64,000 nt of DNA. Origin: Thioalkalivibrio sp. ALE31 (GTDB taxonomy: Bacteria; Pseudomonadota; Gammaproteobacteria; Ectothiorhodospirales; Ectothiorhodospiraceae). Positions within the stretch are counted from its first letter, which is position 1; every line of letters starts with the position of its first letter. Positions 29,610 through 38,557 of the stretch are shown here, piece after piece. The notes beneath the pieces were generated by a model that was not told where the DNA came from, did no database searches, and was given only the letters and a program-made list of their open reading frames with translations. The position numbers and the translations under genes were made by a program. The stretch covers positions 434,001 through 498,000 of the forward strand of contig NZ_KB905020.1 in the NCBI RefSeq assembly GCF_000377405.1, given 5' to 3'.

Positions 29610-30332
29610 ATGGCGGCCCGCCGCAAGCGCCGCCCGCTGCGCCGCCTGCTCCTCTGGGTGGCCGGGCTGACCGCATTCCTGCTGGCGCTGGGCATCGGGG
29701 TTATGTTCGCGCTGGTGGTGCTGTTCGCTCGCGTCGACCCGCCCTACGGCATGGCCATGGTGGTGGCCACCGACTGGCAGACCGCCTCCAACCGGCGCCC
29801 GGACTGGCAGCGTCTGGATGACCTGCCCCGCCACCTCATGCTGGCGGTGATCGCCGCGGAGGACCAGCATTTTCCCAACCATCGCGGCTTTGACTGGGGC
29901 TCGGTGCGCCAGGCGCTGGGCGATCATGTGCGCGGCGGGCGACTGCGCGGTGCCAGCACCATCAGCCAGCAGACCGCCAAGAATCTGTTCCTGTGGCACG
30001 GCCGGTCCTGGGTGCGCAAGTCGCTGGAGGCCGGGTTCACGCTGGGGATGGAGACCCTGTGGCCGAAACGACGCATCCTCGAGATCTACCTGAACCTGGC
30101 GGAATGGGGCCCCGGCATCTACGGCATCGAGAACGCCGCCCAGCATTACTTCGGTGTCTCCGCCACCGAACTGGACCGTCACCAGTCCGCGCGCCTGGCC
30201 GCCATCCTCCCCAGCCCCGGGCGCATGAACCCGGTCCAGCCGGGCCCGCAACTGGACCGCCGTATCGCCTGGGTGGAGCAGCAGATGGCCCAGCTCGGGA
30301 TCGCCTGGCTGGACCCGATGCTGCTGGAGTAA
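29610..30332 (+). CDS. mtgA: Monofunctional biosynthetic peptidoglycan transglycosylase
   Basis: MtgA polymerises lipid II into glycan strands at the periplasmic face of the membrane. From ATG 29610 the product has 240 residues. A basic N-terminus (ARRKRRPLRR) is followed by one transmembrane helix (about 13-38) and a GT51 domain. GT51 motifs are AAEDQHFPNHRGFDWGS (catalytic Glu), GASTISQQTAKNLFLW and KRRILEIYLNLAEWGPGIYG. No penicillin-binding domain follows, hence monofunctional. The preceding 240 bases, shared with the divergent operon, hold no gene I can support. Confidence 0.96.
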   Translation: MAARRKRRPLRRLLLWVAGLTAFLLALGIGVMFALVVLFARVDPPYGMAMVVATDWQTASNRRPDWQRLDDLPRHLMLAVIAAEDQHFPNHRGFDWGSVRQALGDHVRGGRLRGASTISQQTAKNLFLWHGRSWVRKSLEAGFTLGMETLWPKRRILEIYLNLAEWGPGIYGIENAAQHYFGVSATELDRHQSARLAAILPSPGRMNPVQPGPQLDRRIAWVEQQMAQLGIAWLDPMLLE

Positions 30333-30336
30333 GCCT

Positions 30337-30366
30337 CGTGCCCGACCGACGCCGAGGTCGGGCACG
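30337..30366. terminator. GC hairpin after mtgA, possible terminator
   Basis: CGTGCCCGACC pairs with GGTCGGGCACG around an eight-base loop immediately after the mtgA stop. There is no T-run, so it may be a processing or stability hairpin rather than a true intrinsic terminator. The interval to the next gene (30333-30549) shows nothing else. Confidence 0.5.
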
Positions 30367-30549
30367 GAGATCGCCCCGCGCCTTTGGCGCTCGCGATGAG
30401 CGTGCTTTCCCCCATCATGGCAAGGCTCCGCCAGGGGCGGCGGCCATCCCCGGACGCACCCCCGGCCCGCATTGTGGCGGGGAACTTCGAGCCTTTAGAC
30501 TGCTCGCACTAACCGCACGGGCGAACCGCCGTTCAATAGGTCCATCGAC

Positions 30550-32916
30550 ATGGACGCCATGAGCGCGGCTCCCATGGATGCCCCCCGAACATTGAGGTTT
30601 GCCGTGACCCACCAGCGCTCGCCGTTTCGCTTCTTCTCCCGCCTGCTCGTCCTCGCCGCCCTGCTGTTCTCCGTGCCGCTGGGGGCCGTCTCTGCCCAGG
30701 ATGCCGGCGCGACGGATTCCGGCAATGACCTGCGGCAGACGCTGATCGACGCGCTGGAAAACGAGGAGGCACGCGAACGCCTGCTGGAAGCCTTGCGCGC
30801 CGACAGCGGCGCCAGCGAGAGCGAGACGGCCGAAGATGCCGTCCCGGTGGACACCGGCGAGAGCGAATCGGTGGCGCGCCAGATTGCCCAGCTGACCCAG
30901 TCGCTGGCCGAGGGCACCGTGGCCGAGATCCGGGCCCTCAACGACATCGCCGCGGACATCGCCGAACAGGTCCGTGCAATCGAACCGAAGGTTTTCGGGA
31001 TGGCCGTGCTCGATCTGGCGATCATCATTGTATTCACCGTGGTGGTGTTCCTGATCCTGCGCCGCCTGGGTGCCCCGTTGTTTACCGGCATCGACCGCTG
31101 GGCCCTGAATGCCGCGGAGCACATGCGCCTGATGCGGGCACTGCCCGCCGTCGTCCTCGCCGCCGCGATCGACTTCCTGATCGTCATCCTCGCCTGGCTG
31201 GCCGGCTATGCCCTCGCGCTGTTCGTACTGGGCGAGTCGGGCGAGATGAACACGCGCCACTCGCTGTTCCTGAACGCCTTCCTGCTGATCGAGGTGACCA
31301 AGGCGGCGCTGCGCCTGATCTTCGCCACCCGCTACCACGGTCTGCGCCTGCTGCCGATGGCCGGGGACGAGGCCGCCTACTGGAACGCCTGGCTGGCGCG
31401 CATCGTGGGCTACATTGGCTACGGCCTCCTGCTGCTGGTGCCAATCGCCAACAACCAGATCTCCTCCGAGGCGGGGCGCTCGCTGGGGCTGATCGTGATG
31501 CTGACGGCGTTCCTGTACGCCGCCGTGATCATCCTGCAGAACCGCAGCCGGGTGCATGACCGCCTGATCGCGATGGCCAACCGGGCCGAGTTCGCCTTCA
31601 CCCGGATCGTGATCTCGCTGCTGGCGAATTTCTGGCACTGGATCGCACTGCTCTATTTCCTGGCGCTGGCCGTGGTCAGCGTCACGCGCCCGGAAGACGC
31701 CCTGCCCTTCATGGCCAAGGCCACCGGTCAGACCTTGCTCGCGGCCTTCGCGGGCGTGTTCGTCGCCAACCTGCTGACGCAGCTGATCGGCCGGCAGATC
31801 CGCGTGCCCGACGAGACCCGGGAGAAGTTCCCGTCGCTGGAACTGCGCCTGAACTCGTACATCCCGAAGGCGCTGAAGGTCATGCGCCTGGTGATCCTGC
31901 TGATCGTGCTGGCGGTGATCGCGGATGCCTGGGGCGCCTTCAGCCTGACCACCTGGCTCGCCTCCGACACCGGCATGGCGGTACTGGGCACCGCGATCTC
32001 GGTCGCCCTGATCCTGCTGGGCGTGCTCGCCATCTGGCTGGTATTCGCCAGCTGGATCGAACACCGCATGAACCCCAACACCGGCGACGGCGGTCCGACG
32101 GCCCGCGAGGCCACGCTGCTGACCATCTTCCGCAATGCGGTCGCCATCGTGCTGATCGTGATGACCACCATGATCGTGCTGGCCGAGATCGGCGTGAACA
32201 TCGGGCCGCTGCTGGCCGGCGCGGGCGTCCTCGGCCTGGCCGTCGGCTTCGGTGCCCAGAAACTGGTCCAGGACGTGATCACCGGGGTCTTCATCCAGCT
32301 CGAGAACGCCATCAACGTCGGTGACGTAGTCACCGTCGCCGGAACGACTGGCGTGGTCGAACGCCTGACCATCCGCTCGCTGGGTCTGCGCGACCTGTCC
32401 GGGACCTACCACCTGATCCCGTTCTCCTCGGTCGATGCGGTGTCCAACTACATGCGTGAATTCGCCTACCACGTGGGCGAGTACGGCGTCGCCTACCGCG
32501 AGGACATCGACGAGGTCATCGTGCGCCTGCGCGAGGCCTTCGAGGAACTCAAGGAAGACCCCGACCAGGGTCCGAACATCCTCGACGAAATGGAGGTGCA
32601 CGGCGTCACCGCCCTGGCCGACAGCTCGGTCAACGTGCGTGTCCGCATCAAGACCCTGCCGGGCACCCAGTTCGGCCTGGGCCGCGCGTTCAACCGCCTG
32701 GTCAAGAAGCACTTCGACGCCGCCGGCATCGAGATCCCGTTCCCGCACCAGACCATCTACTTCGGTCAGGAGAAGGACGGGTCGGCCCCCGCGGCCAACC
32801 TGCGCATGATCGAGGCCGCGCCGGAGGGCGACGCCGACGACCGGGACTATTCACGCGACCGGCGCGCCCGCCCGAACCCGAAGCACAAGGGCGACTACGA
32901 CGAGTCCGAGGACTGA
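30550..32916 (+). CDS. Large MscS-family mechanosensitive channel (YbiO-like)
   Basis: The 788-residue protein has a signal-like N-terminus (about 30-60, FFSRLLVLAALLFSVPLGAVSAQ) and a long acidic periplasmic segment. Many transmembrane helices follow, ending in the MscS core. The pore helix region is LAGAGVLGLAVGFGAQKLVQDVITGVF, and the beta domain has NVGDVVTVAGTTGVVE. The C-terminal tail is rich in Asp and Arg. Size and order resemble E. coli YbiO; such channels vent solutes at hypo-osmotic shock. The start is uncertain: several in-frame ATG and GTG codons lie within the first 20 residues. Confidence 0.9.
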   Translation: MDAMSAAPMDAPRTLRFAVTHQRSPFRFFSRLLVLAALLFSVPLGAVSAQDAGATDSGNDLRQTLIDALENEEARERLLEALRADSGASESETAEDAVPVDTGESESVARQIAQLTQSLAEGTVAEIRALNDIAADIAEQVRAIEPKVFGMAVLDLAIIIVFTVVVFLILRRLGAPLFTGIDRWALNAAEHMRLMRALPAVVLAAAIDFLIVILAWLAGYALALFVLGESGEMNTRHSLFLNAFLLIEVTKAALRLIFATRYHGLRLLPMAGDEAAYWNAWLARIVGYIGYGLLLLVPIANNQISSEAGRSLGLIVMLTAFLYAAVIILQNRSRVHDRLIAMANRAEFAFTRIVISLLANFWHWIALLYFLALAVVSVTRPEDALPFMAKATGQTLLAAFAGVFVANLLTQLIGRQIRVPDETREKFPSLELRLNSYIPKALKVMRLVILLIVLAVIADAWGAFSLTTWLASDTGMAVLGTAISVALILLGVLAIWLVFASWIEHRMNPNTGDGGPTAREATLLTIFRNAVAIVLIVMTTMIVLAEIGVNIGPLLAGAGVLGLAVGFGAQKLVQDVITGVFIQLENAINVGDVVTVAGTTGVVERLTIRSLGLRDLSGTYHLIPFSSVDAVSNYMREFAYHVGEYGVAYREDIDEVIVRLREAFEELKEDPDQGPNILDEMEVHGVTALADSSVNVRVRIKTLPGTQFGLGRAFNRLVKKHFDAAGIEIPFPHQTIYFGQEKDGSAPAANLRMIEAAPEGDADDRDYSRDRRARPNPKHKGDYDESED

Positions 32917-33023
32917 CGCAACCAGCGGGGCGAACGGCCGGCTGAGTGGCCTGCCGCCACGCGCGGTCATCCCGAACGGGCTTACCCTTTCCGCCAGGGC
33001 GGGATTTGGGTCAATATAGCCGC

Positions 33024-33710
33024 ATGCGACTGTTGATCCTGCTCGCGCCGTTGCTGTTGTTCCTCGCCTGGGCCCCGGGCCTCTGGGTCCGTCACGTCAT
33101 GAAGAAGTACCACCAGCCGGGGGACCGCTACGACGGCACAGGCGCGGAACTGGCCCGCGATCTGCTGGACCGTCACGGGCTGCACAAGGTCCGGGTGGAG
33201 AGCACCACGCACGGGGATCACTACGACCCCGACGCCCGCACCGTGCGGCTGTCGCCCGAGAACCACGAGGGCCACTCCCTCACGGCGGTCACCGTGGCCG
33301 CCCACGAGGTCGGACACGCCATCCAGCATGCCGAGGGCTACGCCCCGCTGCGCATGCGCAGTTACCTGGTCTGCGTCGCGGGATACGGACAGCAGATCGG
33401 CGCCTGGCTGCTGGTCGCCATCCCCTTTGTCACCCTGCTCGCCCGGCATCCGGCGCCCGCGTTCCTGTTCCTGCTGGCCGGAGTCCTCTCCATGGGGCTC
33501 GCCACGCTGGCCCACCTGGTCACTCTCCCCACGGAGTTCGACGCCAGCTTCCGCCGGGCCATGCCGATGTTGCGTGACGGGCGTTACCTGCACCCACCCG
33601 ACTACCCGCATGCGGAGCGCATCCTGAAGGCCGCCGCCTATACCTACCTCTCGCAATCCCTGATGAGCCTGCTGAACATCGCCTCGTGGTTCCGCTACCT
33701 GCGCCGCTGA
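33024..33710 (+). CDS. YugP-like membrane zinc metallopeptidase
   Basis: From ATG 33024 the product has 228 residues, beginning with a hydrophobic segment (LLILLAPLLLFLAWAPGLW). HEVGHAIQHAEGYAPL at about residues 94-109 carries the HExxH zinc motif. Two further membrane segments follow (WLLVAIPFVTLLA and FLFLLAGVLSMGLATLAHL), then TLPTEFDASFRRA, a family signature with the presumed third ligand. The frame extends to 32946, but MRLLIL gives the family-like start. Substrates are unknown. Its end overlaps the methyltransferase gene by 25 bases. Confidence 0.85.
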   Translation: MRLLILLAPLLLFLAWAPGLWVRHVMKKYHQPGDRYDGTGAELARDLLDRHGLHKVRVESTTHGDHYDPDARTVRLSPENHEGHSLTAVTVAAHEVGHAIQHAEGYAPLRMRSYLVCVAGYGQQIGAWLLVAIPFVTLLARHPAPAFLFLLAGVLSMGLATLAHLVTLPTEFDASFRRAMPMLRDGRYLHPPDYPHAERILKAAAYTYLSQSLMSLLNIASWFRYLRR

Positions 33711-34381
33711 GCGCCTCCGCTCGGCCAGCCTGCCCGTTGTGCGGCCTGCCGACCCGGCCGTTCCATCACCGCGGGCTCGGCGACCCCTCACCCGGTGACT
33801 ATCGCCGCTGCCACCACTGCCGCCTGATCCACCTCGACCCCGGGGTCTGGCCCGACCGCGAGACGGAACGTGCGTACTACCGCACCCACGAGAATCGGCC
33901 CGATGACCCTGGTTACCAGGCGCATCTGCAGCGGCTGATCGAACCGCTGCTCGAGGCCCTGCCGCCACCTGCCCGCGGCCTCGACTGGGGCTGCGGCCCC
34001 CAACCCGTTCTCGCGGCCCTGCTGCGGACACGCGGCTACACCATGGATACCTGGGACCCCGCCTTCGCACCCACCTGGCCCGACGCACCCGACTCCGGCT
34101 GGGATATCATCACCTGCACCGAGGTTCTGGAACACCTGCACAACCCCCTGGACACGCTGCAAACGCTGCGCACCCACCTGCGCCCGGGCGGCGTTCTTGG
34201 CGTAATGACCGAATGGCCGCCCGCGGCGGACCGCTTCCGCCGCTGGCACTATCGCCGCGACCCCACCCACGTCGCGTTCTACGGGCCCGACACCCTGCAC
34301 TGGATCGCCGACCGGCTGGGTTGCGCCCTCGCGCTGCCCGCGCGCGACATAGCGCTGTTCACGCGCAGCGATCCGCCCTGA
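33686..34381 (+). CDS. Class I SAM-dependent methyltransferase with N-terminal Cys pairs
   Basis: The 231-residue product starts at GTG 33686, inside the end of the protease gene. An N-terminal zinc-ribbon-like part (CPLCGLPTRPF and YRRCHHCRLIHLDP) precedes a Rossmann methyltransferase domain with LDWGCGPQPVLAALL (SAM loop), CTEVLEHLHNP and LRPGGVLGVMTEWPP. This resembles methyltransferases of the type-12/23 kind with CxxC leaders. The substrate is unknown. The 25-base overlap suggests translational coupling. Confidence 0.85.
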   Translation: MVPLPAPLSASARPACPLCGLPTRPFHHRGLGDPSPGDYRRCHHCRLIHLDPGVWPDRETERAYYRTHENRPDDPGYQAHLQRLIEPLLEALPPPARGLDWGCGPQPVLAALLRTRGYTMDTWDPAFAPTWPDAPDSGWDIITCTEVLEHLHNPLDTLQTLRTHLRPGGVLGVMTEWPPAADRFRRWHYRRDPTHVAFYGPDTLHWIADRLGCALALPARDIALFTRSDPP

Positions 34382-34583
34382 TCAACCCGAAACCGCGACG
34401 GGCATCACACGGATACGCCCGCCACGGGGCCCCGGGGAACTCCTCCATCCGCGGATCGTCTTCGCCAGGTGCCACTCGCCAGGTTGGACGCCCCCTTGTC
34501 GGGCATGAAAGCGCCACGCTTGTTAAGCTGGGGTTAAGTGCGCTTGTCTAGGCTACCGTTACTACTTAAGCAGGAGAGACTCT

Positions 34584-35174
34584 ATGAAGATTCGTTCCCG
34601 GTCCGTCGCCGGACTGATCGCCGCGGCCGCCCTTGCGCTGGCCAGCCCGCTCGCCATGGCGCAGGGCATGGGCCAGCAGGGTCAGGGCGGCATGGGCATG
34701 CAGGGCGGTCAGGGCGGCAACCCGCAGATGGAGATGCAGCAGCTCCAGCAGACGCTCGCCGAGACCCAGCAGCAGGCCATCCAGAACAATCCGCAGCTGG
34801 AACAGAAGGGCGAAGAGCTGGAAAATCTGGTCCTGGACAAGATGGAGTCCGCCGGCTATCAGCCGCGTCGGGACCTGGAAACCCTCGAGTCCGCCGAGGA
34901 ACGCCTGCGCGATCCGGACCTCAGCGCCGAACAGCGCCAGGAAGTCATCCAGTCCGAAGACGTGCAGCAGGCGCAGATGAACCTGCAGGAGGCCCAGCAG
35001 GCGGTCGCTCAGGATGAAGAGATCCGGGAGGCCCAGGAAGCCTTGCGGGAAGACCTGATGGCCGCCATGCGCCAGGAAAACGCCGATATCGACGACGTCA
35101 TCCAGCGCATGCAGAGCCTGCAGCAGCAGATGCAGCAGCAACAGGGTGGCCAGGGCGGCGGCATGATGCGCTAA
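34584..35174 (+). CDS. Exported Gln/Met/Gly-rich helical protein of unknown function
   Basis: The 196-residue protein has a clear signal peptide (MKIRSRSVAGLIAAAALALASPLAMAQ). A Gly/Met/Gln-rich stretch (QGMGQQGQGGMGMQGGQGGN) follows, then a mostly helical region rich in Gln and Glu, and a Gly/Met tail (QQGGQGGGMMR). AGGAGAG lies upstream of the ATG. It looks periplasmic. The Gly-rich ends flanking a coiled-coil-like core suggest a binding or structural role, but I recognise no family. It is a single gene with its own terminator. Confidence 0.8.
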   Translation: MKIRSRSVAGLIAAAALALASPLAMAQGMGQQGQGGMGMQGGQGGNPQMEMQQLQQTLAETQQQAIQNNPQLEQKGEELENLVLDKMESAGYQPRRDLETLESAEERLRDPDLSAEQRQEVIQSEDVQQAQMNLQEAQQAVAQDEEIREAQEALREDLMAAMRQENADIDDVIQRMQSLQQQMQQQQGGQGGGMMR

Positions 35175-35196
35175 TCGCGTCACCGTAGACCCGATG

Positions 35197-35233
35197 AAAA
35201 AGCCCGGTCCCCGTCAAGGGGCCGGGCTTTCTT
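35197..35233 (+). terminator. Rho-independent terminator
   Basis: AGCCCGGTCCCC pairs with GGGGCCGGGCT (one bulged T) around a short loop, followed by TTTCTT. It lies 25 bases after the Gln-rich protein gene. A-rich bases on the other side allow weak activity for the convergent malQ as well. Confidence 0.88.
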
Positions 35234-35279
35234 GTGTCGGGCCCATGCCTGCATTGAGGCGCGCGGGCCGAACGGTCCC

Positions 35280-36755
35280 TCATTCCAGGCGGCCGGTCTC
35301 CTGCGCCAGCGCGCGCAGCGCCTCGGTCTGTCCCTCGGGCAGCTGACTCCAGTCAAAGCGCCAGGTCCAGTTGCGTTCGTCCACCGTACCGGGAATGTTC
35401 GTGCGCGCCTCCGAACCCAGTTGCAGGGCATCCTGCATCGGCAGAATCGCGAGCTGTGCCGGAGAACGGCAGGCCGCACGGATCAGCGGCCAGGGCATCT
35501 CCTCGGCCCCGCCCTCGTCCAGCGTTGCGATCACGTGCTGCTGCAGGGACGGCTCCAGGGAGCGAAACCAGCCCAGCGTGGTGTCGTTGTCGTGGGTGCC
35601 GGTATACACCGCGCTCAGATCGTCGTGGTTCGCCGGCAGGTACGGGTTGTCCGGCCCGCCCTCGAAGGCGAACTGCAGGATGCGCATGCCCGGCAGATCG
35701 AAGCGCAGGCGCAGAGCGGTCACCTCCGGCGTGATCACGCCGAGGTCCTCGGCCAGCAACGGCAGCACGCCGAGACGGGTCTGAAGCTGTTCGAAGAAGT
35801 CCGCGCCCGGCCCCGGCACCCAGTGCCCCTGCGTGGCATCCGGCTCGCTCGCCGGCACCGCCCAGCTGGCCTCGAAGCCGCGGAAGTGATCAATGCGCAC
35901 GGCGTCTACCGTCTCCAGGGTCCAGCGCAGCCGCTCCACCCACCAGTCGTAGCCGCGTTCGGCAAGGCGGTCCCAGCGGTAGTGCGGGTTGCCCCAGCGC
36001 TGCCCGGTCTCGGAGAAGTAGTCCGGTGGCACGCCGGCCACGGTCAGCGGGTGCCCCGTGTCGTCCAGATCGAACAGGTCACGGTGGGCCCAGACCTCGG
36101 CCGAGTCGTGCGCCACGAAGATCGGCATGTCGCCCAGGATCAGGATGTCCCGTGCGCGGGCATGCTCGCGAACGTCCTGCCATTGATCGAACAGCACAAA
36201 CTGGGCGAAGCGTACCGCCTCCAGCTCCCGGGCCGCATCGACCTCCACAGCCGCCAGGGCATCCGGATCGCGGTCGCGCAAGGCGGCCGGCCATTCCCAC
36301 CAGGGACGGCCGCCTTCACGGGCCCGGATCACCACGAACCGGGCAAAGTCCTCCAGCCACACCGGGCCCTGGGAATCCCGAAAAGCCTGGTAGGCCTGCG
36401 CCCAGCCATCGCCGGCCTGCTCCAGCCGCTCCCGCGCCTGTTCCAGCAGTGTGTCGACGGGCAGCGTCGGGTCCGCAAGGCCCGCGCGCGCCGCCAGGCG
36501 CTGCGGGTCGATCAGGCGCACATCGCCAGCGAAGGCGGAGATACTGGCATACGGCGAACCGTCCTCCTGCGGCGGGTGCAACGGCAGGATCTGCCACAGG
36601 CTGAAGCCAGCATCCCGCGCCCAGTCGAGGAAACGAAAGGCCTCGTCCCCCAGCGTCCCGACCGGACCCAGGCCCGGCAATGACACGGGGTGCAGGAGGA
36701 CCCCCGCGCGGCGGCGCTGCATCAGGGGGTTGCAGTGTTCTTCGCCCGCCTCCAT
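35280..36755 (-). CDS. malQ: 4-alpha-glucanotransferase (amylomaltase)
   Basis: MalQ transfers maltodextrin units between alpha-1,4-glucans. The product has 491 residues, GH77 family. Near the N-terminus are LLHPVSLPG and WQILPLHPP. Catalytic motifs are VDAVRIDHFRGFEASW (nucleophile Asp), LLAEDLGVI (acid/base Glu) and YTGTHDNDTT (third Asp). An alternative ATG at 36722 exists, but GAGGGG upstream of 36755 favours the longer form. It lies just downstream of the GH57 gene on the same strand and belongs to the glycogen cluster. Confidence 0.97.
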   Translation of the reverse strand: MEAGEEHCNPLMQRRRAGVLLHPVSLPGLGPVGTLGDEAFRFLDWARDAGFSLWQILPLHPPQEDGSPYASISAFAGDVRLIDPQRLAARAGLADPTLPVDTLLEQARERLEQAGDGWAQAYQAFRDSQGPVWLEDFARFVVIRAREGGRPWWEWPAALRDRDPDALAAVEVDAARELEAVRFAQFVLFDQWQDVREHARARDILILGDMPIFVAHDSAEVWAHRDLFDLDDTGHPLTVAGVPPDYFSETGQRWGNPHYRWDRLAERGYDWWVERLRWTLETVDAVRIDHFRGFEASWAVPASEPDATQGHWVPGPGADFFEQLQTRLGVLPLLAEDLGVITPEVTALRLRFDLPGMRILQFAFEGGPDNPYLPANHDDLSAVYTGTHDNDTTLGWFRSLEPSLQQHVIATLDEGGAEEMPWPLIRAACRSPAQLAILPMQDALQLGSEARTNIPGTVDERNWTWRFDWSQLPEGQTEALRALAQETGRLE

Positions 36756-36772
36756 CCGCTACGGCCCCTCGT

Positions 36773-36817
36773 ACATGGTTACCGGGCACATGGTTACTTG
36801 GCACACAGTTACTGGCC
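36773..36817. repeat. Three tandem 15-bp repeats between GH57 gene and malQ
   Basis: Units ACATGGTTACCGGGC (36773), ACATGGTTACTTGGC (36788) and ACACAGTTACTGGCC (36803) run head to tail. The third unit overlaps the stop codon of the GH57 gene. The function is unknown; the spacer could vary in copy number. Confidence 0.75.
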
Positions 36818-38557
36818 CTTGCGCATGGTACCGCCCGCCGCGGGATCACCGCCCCCGACCGAGAGGACCTCGCCCAGCGAGTCGGGCACATCGAGATCCG
36901 CCAGCTGGTACAGGCGGGCTAGATGCCGACGATAGAGCTGTTCGAAGTCGCTGACGGAACCCGCGGGGTTGTATTCCCCGAACCACCAGCACCAGTCGGA
37001 GCCCTCGCATACCGCGAGCTGCTTGCGCAGCTCCGGCGTATCCAGTTCCGGATGCCGCGCGATGGCCTGGTCCACGGCGGTCCAGGCCTCGATCAGGCGG
37101 TCCCAGCCAAGGTTCTTGTCCGGGTCGCCAATCCAGGTGGAAAAGGTCCCGTAGACCCAGGAGCCCGCCACCATGCCCGTGAGTTCGCCGCGATCCGTCC
37201 GCGGACCCGTGCGCTGGCAGACGTCCGAGAAGGTGCACAGGTTCAGCCGCGGATTCTCCGCTACCCGCTCGTACAACGCCCGCAGGAAGTAGAAGCCGTT
37301 CTCCGGGTAGTACTCCCAGGCGTTCTCGCCATCCAGGATGACCGCCACCACGCCCCCGTCGGGCGAGACGGCGGCAATGTTCTCAAGGTGATGCACGAAG
37401 TCCCCGACCGCGTCGTCGGCGTGCCAGTCGGCGTAGCGAAACCCGATCGCATCGGAAAGCCCGTCGTCGCGGAAGAACAGCTCCGTCCGGGCCCCCTTCA
37501 GGCAATACGGACGATGCAGCCAGCCCTCCTGCTCCGCCGAACCGGTATGCGACTCGGCGGTCTCCCCGGCCGCCGCCAGGCTGTTGCCGAGTACGGTCTG
37601 GCCACTGGCGGTCCAGCAGATGTCGTAGTCATCCAGCAGGCGCACGGTCGCCTCGCTGAGACTGCCCTCCGAAGGCCAGCAGCCGCGTGGCCGGAAGCCG
37701 AAGTACTGCTCGAACACCGCCAGGCCGCGTTCGATATGCCAGCGCACCCGGGCCTCTCCGTCCGGGTACGCCGGCGCCTGCGGCAATTCGACATCCGGCA
37801 TCGCCTCGCGCGCCGACTGCAGATCCAGCAGCAGCGGCATGATTGGATGGGCATACGGGGTGAACGAGAGCTCCACGCGCCCCTGCTCGGCCAGCTCGCG
37901 GTAGCGCGGCAGGATCGCCTTGACCTCGTCGCGGATCAGCTTCAGCAGGCGGCCCCGCACGTCGCGGTTGAAGCCCTGATCCGCCTTCAGCCAGCCCTGC
38001 ACCTCGGGATAGGCGCGGCGCACGGTCTCCCCCAGCCAGGCCAGGTGATAGCAGGTCGCCAGATCCTGGAAGAAGCGGTTGTCCAGATGCGCCAGCAGCA
38101 CGGCGTCTTCCAGCGCCTGGCGGGCCAGGGTCGCCAGGCGCTCGAACAGCGGGAACGGCTCGATCATGCGCGGGGCATGCGCGCGCAGGCAGACGCGCAG
38201 GATCTCGCGCCGCTGCACCGGATCCACCGGGACGATATCCAGCTGGAGCAGGTCCAGCACCGGGTCGCCGAAGCTCGAGCGATTGCCGATCCCGGCCTCC
38301 AGCCGCTCGCCGTAGTCCGCGATCTGCTCCAGCAGGATCGGCGCGAAATTCACCACCGCGCGCGCCTGGGGACAGGCCTCCAGGTGCGCGGCCATGTCGG
38401 TGTAGTCCTTCAGCGCGTGCAGGTAGGTCCATGGCAGAACATACTCGCCAGCCCCGGAGTCGTAGTACTGCGGCTGGTGCATATGCCAGCACAGCACCAC
38501 GTCGAGCTGCGGCGGCTGGGTGGCGAGCGCGGTGGTACTGCCGGATTCAGCGGACAT
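36809..38557 (-). CDS. Glycoside hydrolase family 57 alpha-glucan enzyme
   Basis: The 582-residue product starts with an N-terminal polar tail, then [16 protein letters not shown], the first conserved GH57 region. [14 protein letters not shown] contains the candidate nucleophile Glu, and [18 protein letters not shown] the acid/base Asp region. [10 protein letters not shown] and WCWWFGEYN are also typical. GH57 covers amylases, 4-alpha-glucanotransferases and branching enzymes; I cannot choose between them from sequence. Its start overlaps the glgC 3' end by 11 bases, and malQ follows. Confidence 0.9.
   Translation of the reverse strand: MSAESGSTTALATQPPQLDVVLCWHMHQPQYYDSGAGEYVLPWTYLHALKDYTDMAAHLEACPQARAVVNFAPILLEQIADYGERLEAGIGNRSSFGDPVLDLLQLDIVPVDPVQRREILRVCLRAHAPRMIEPFPLFERLATLARQALEDAVLLAHLDNRFFQDLATCYHLAWLGETVRRAYPEVQGWLKADQGFNRDVRGRLLKLIRDEVKAILPRYRELAEQGRVELSFTPYAHPIMPLLLDLQSAREAMPDVELPQAPAYPDGEARVRWHIERGLAVFEQYFGFRPRGCWPSEGSLSEATVRLLDDYDICWTASGQTVLGNSLAAAGETAESHTGSAEQEGWLHRPYCLKGARTELFFRDDGLSDAIGFRYADWHADDAVGDFVHHLENIAAVSPDGGVVAVILDGENAWEYYPENGFYFLRALYERVAENPRLNLCTFSDVCQRTGPRTDRGELTGMVAGSWVYGTFSTWIGDPDKNLGWDRLIEAWTAVDQAIARHPELDTPELRKQLAVCEGSDWCWWFGEYNPAGSVSDFEQLYRRHLARLYQLADLDVPDSLGEVLSVGGGDPAAGGTMRKGQ

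Noticed and set aside
29368-29610. 80-residue frame in the mtgA upstream gap
   Set aside because: Its TAA overlaps the mtgA ATG, which looked like coupling, but the sequence has no family resemblance and a ribosome site is lacking.
30415-32748. 777-residue minus-strand frame
   Set aside because: Antisense to the MscS channel gene; composition (Gln, His, Asp, Arg) is typical of a shadow of a GC-rich membrane gene.
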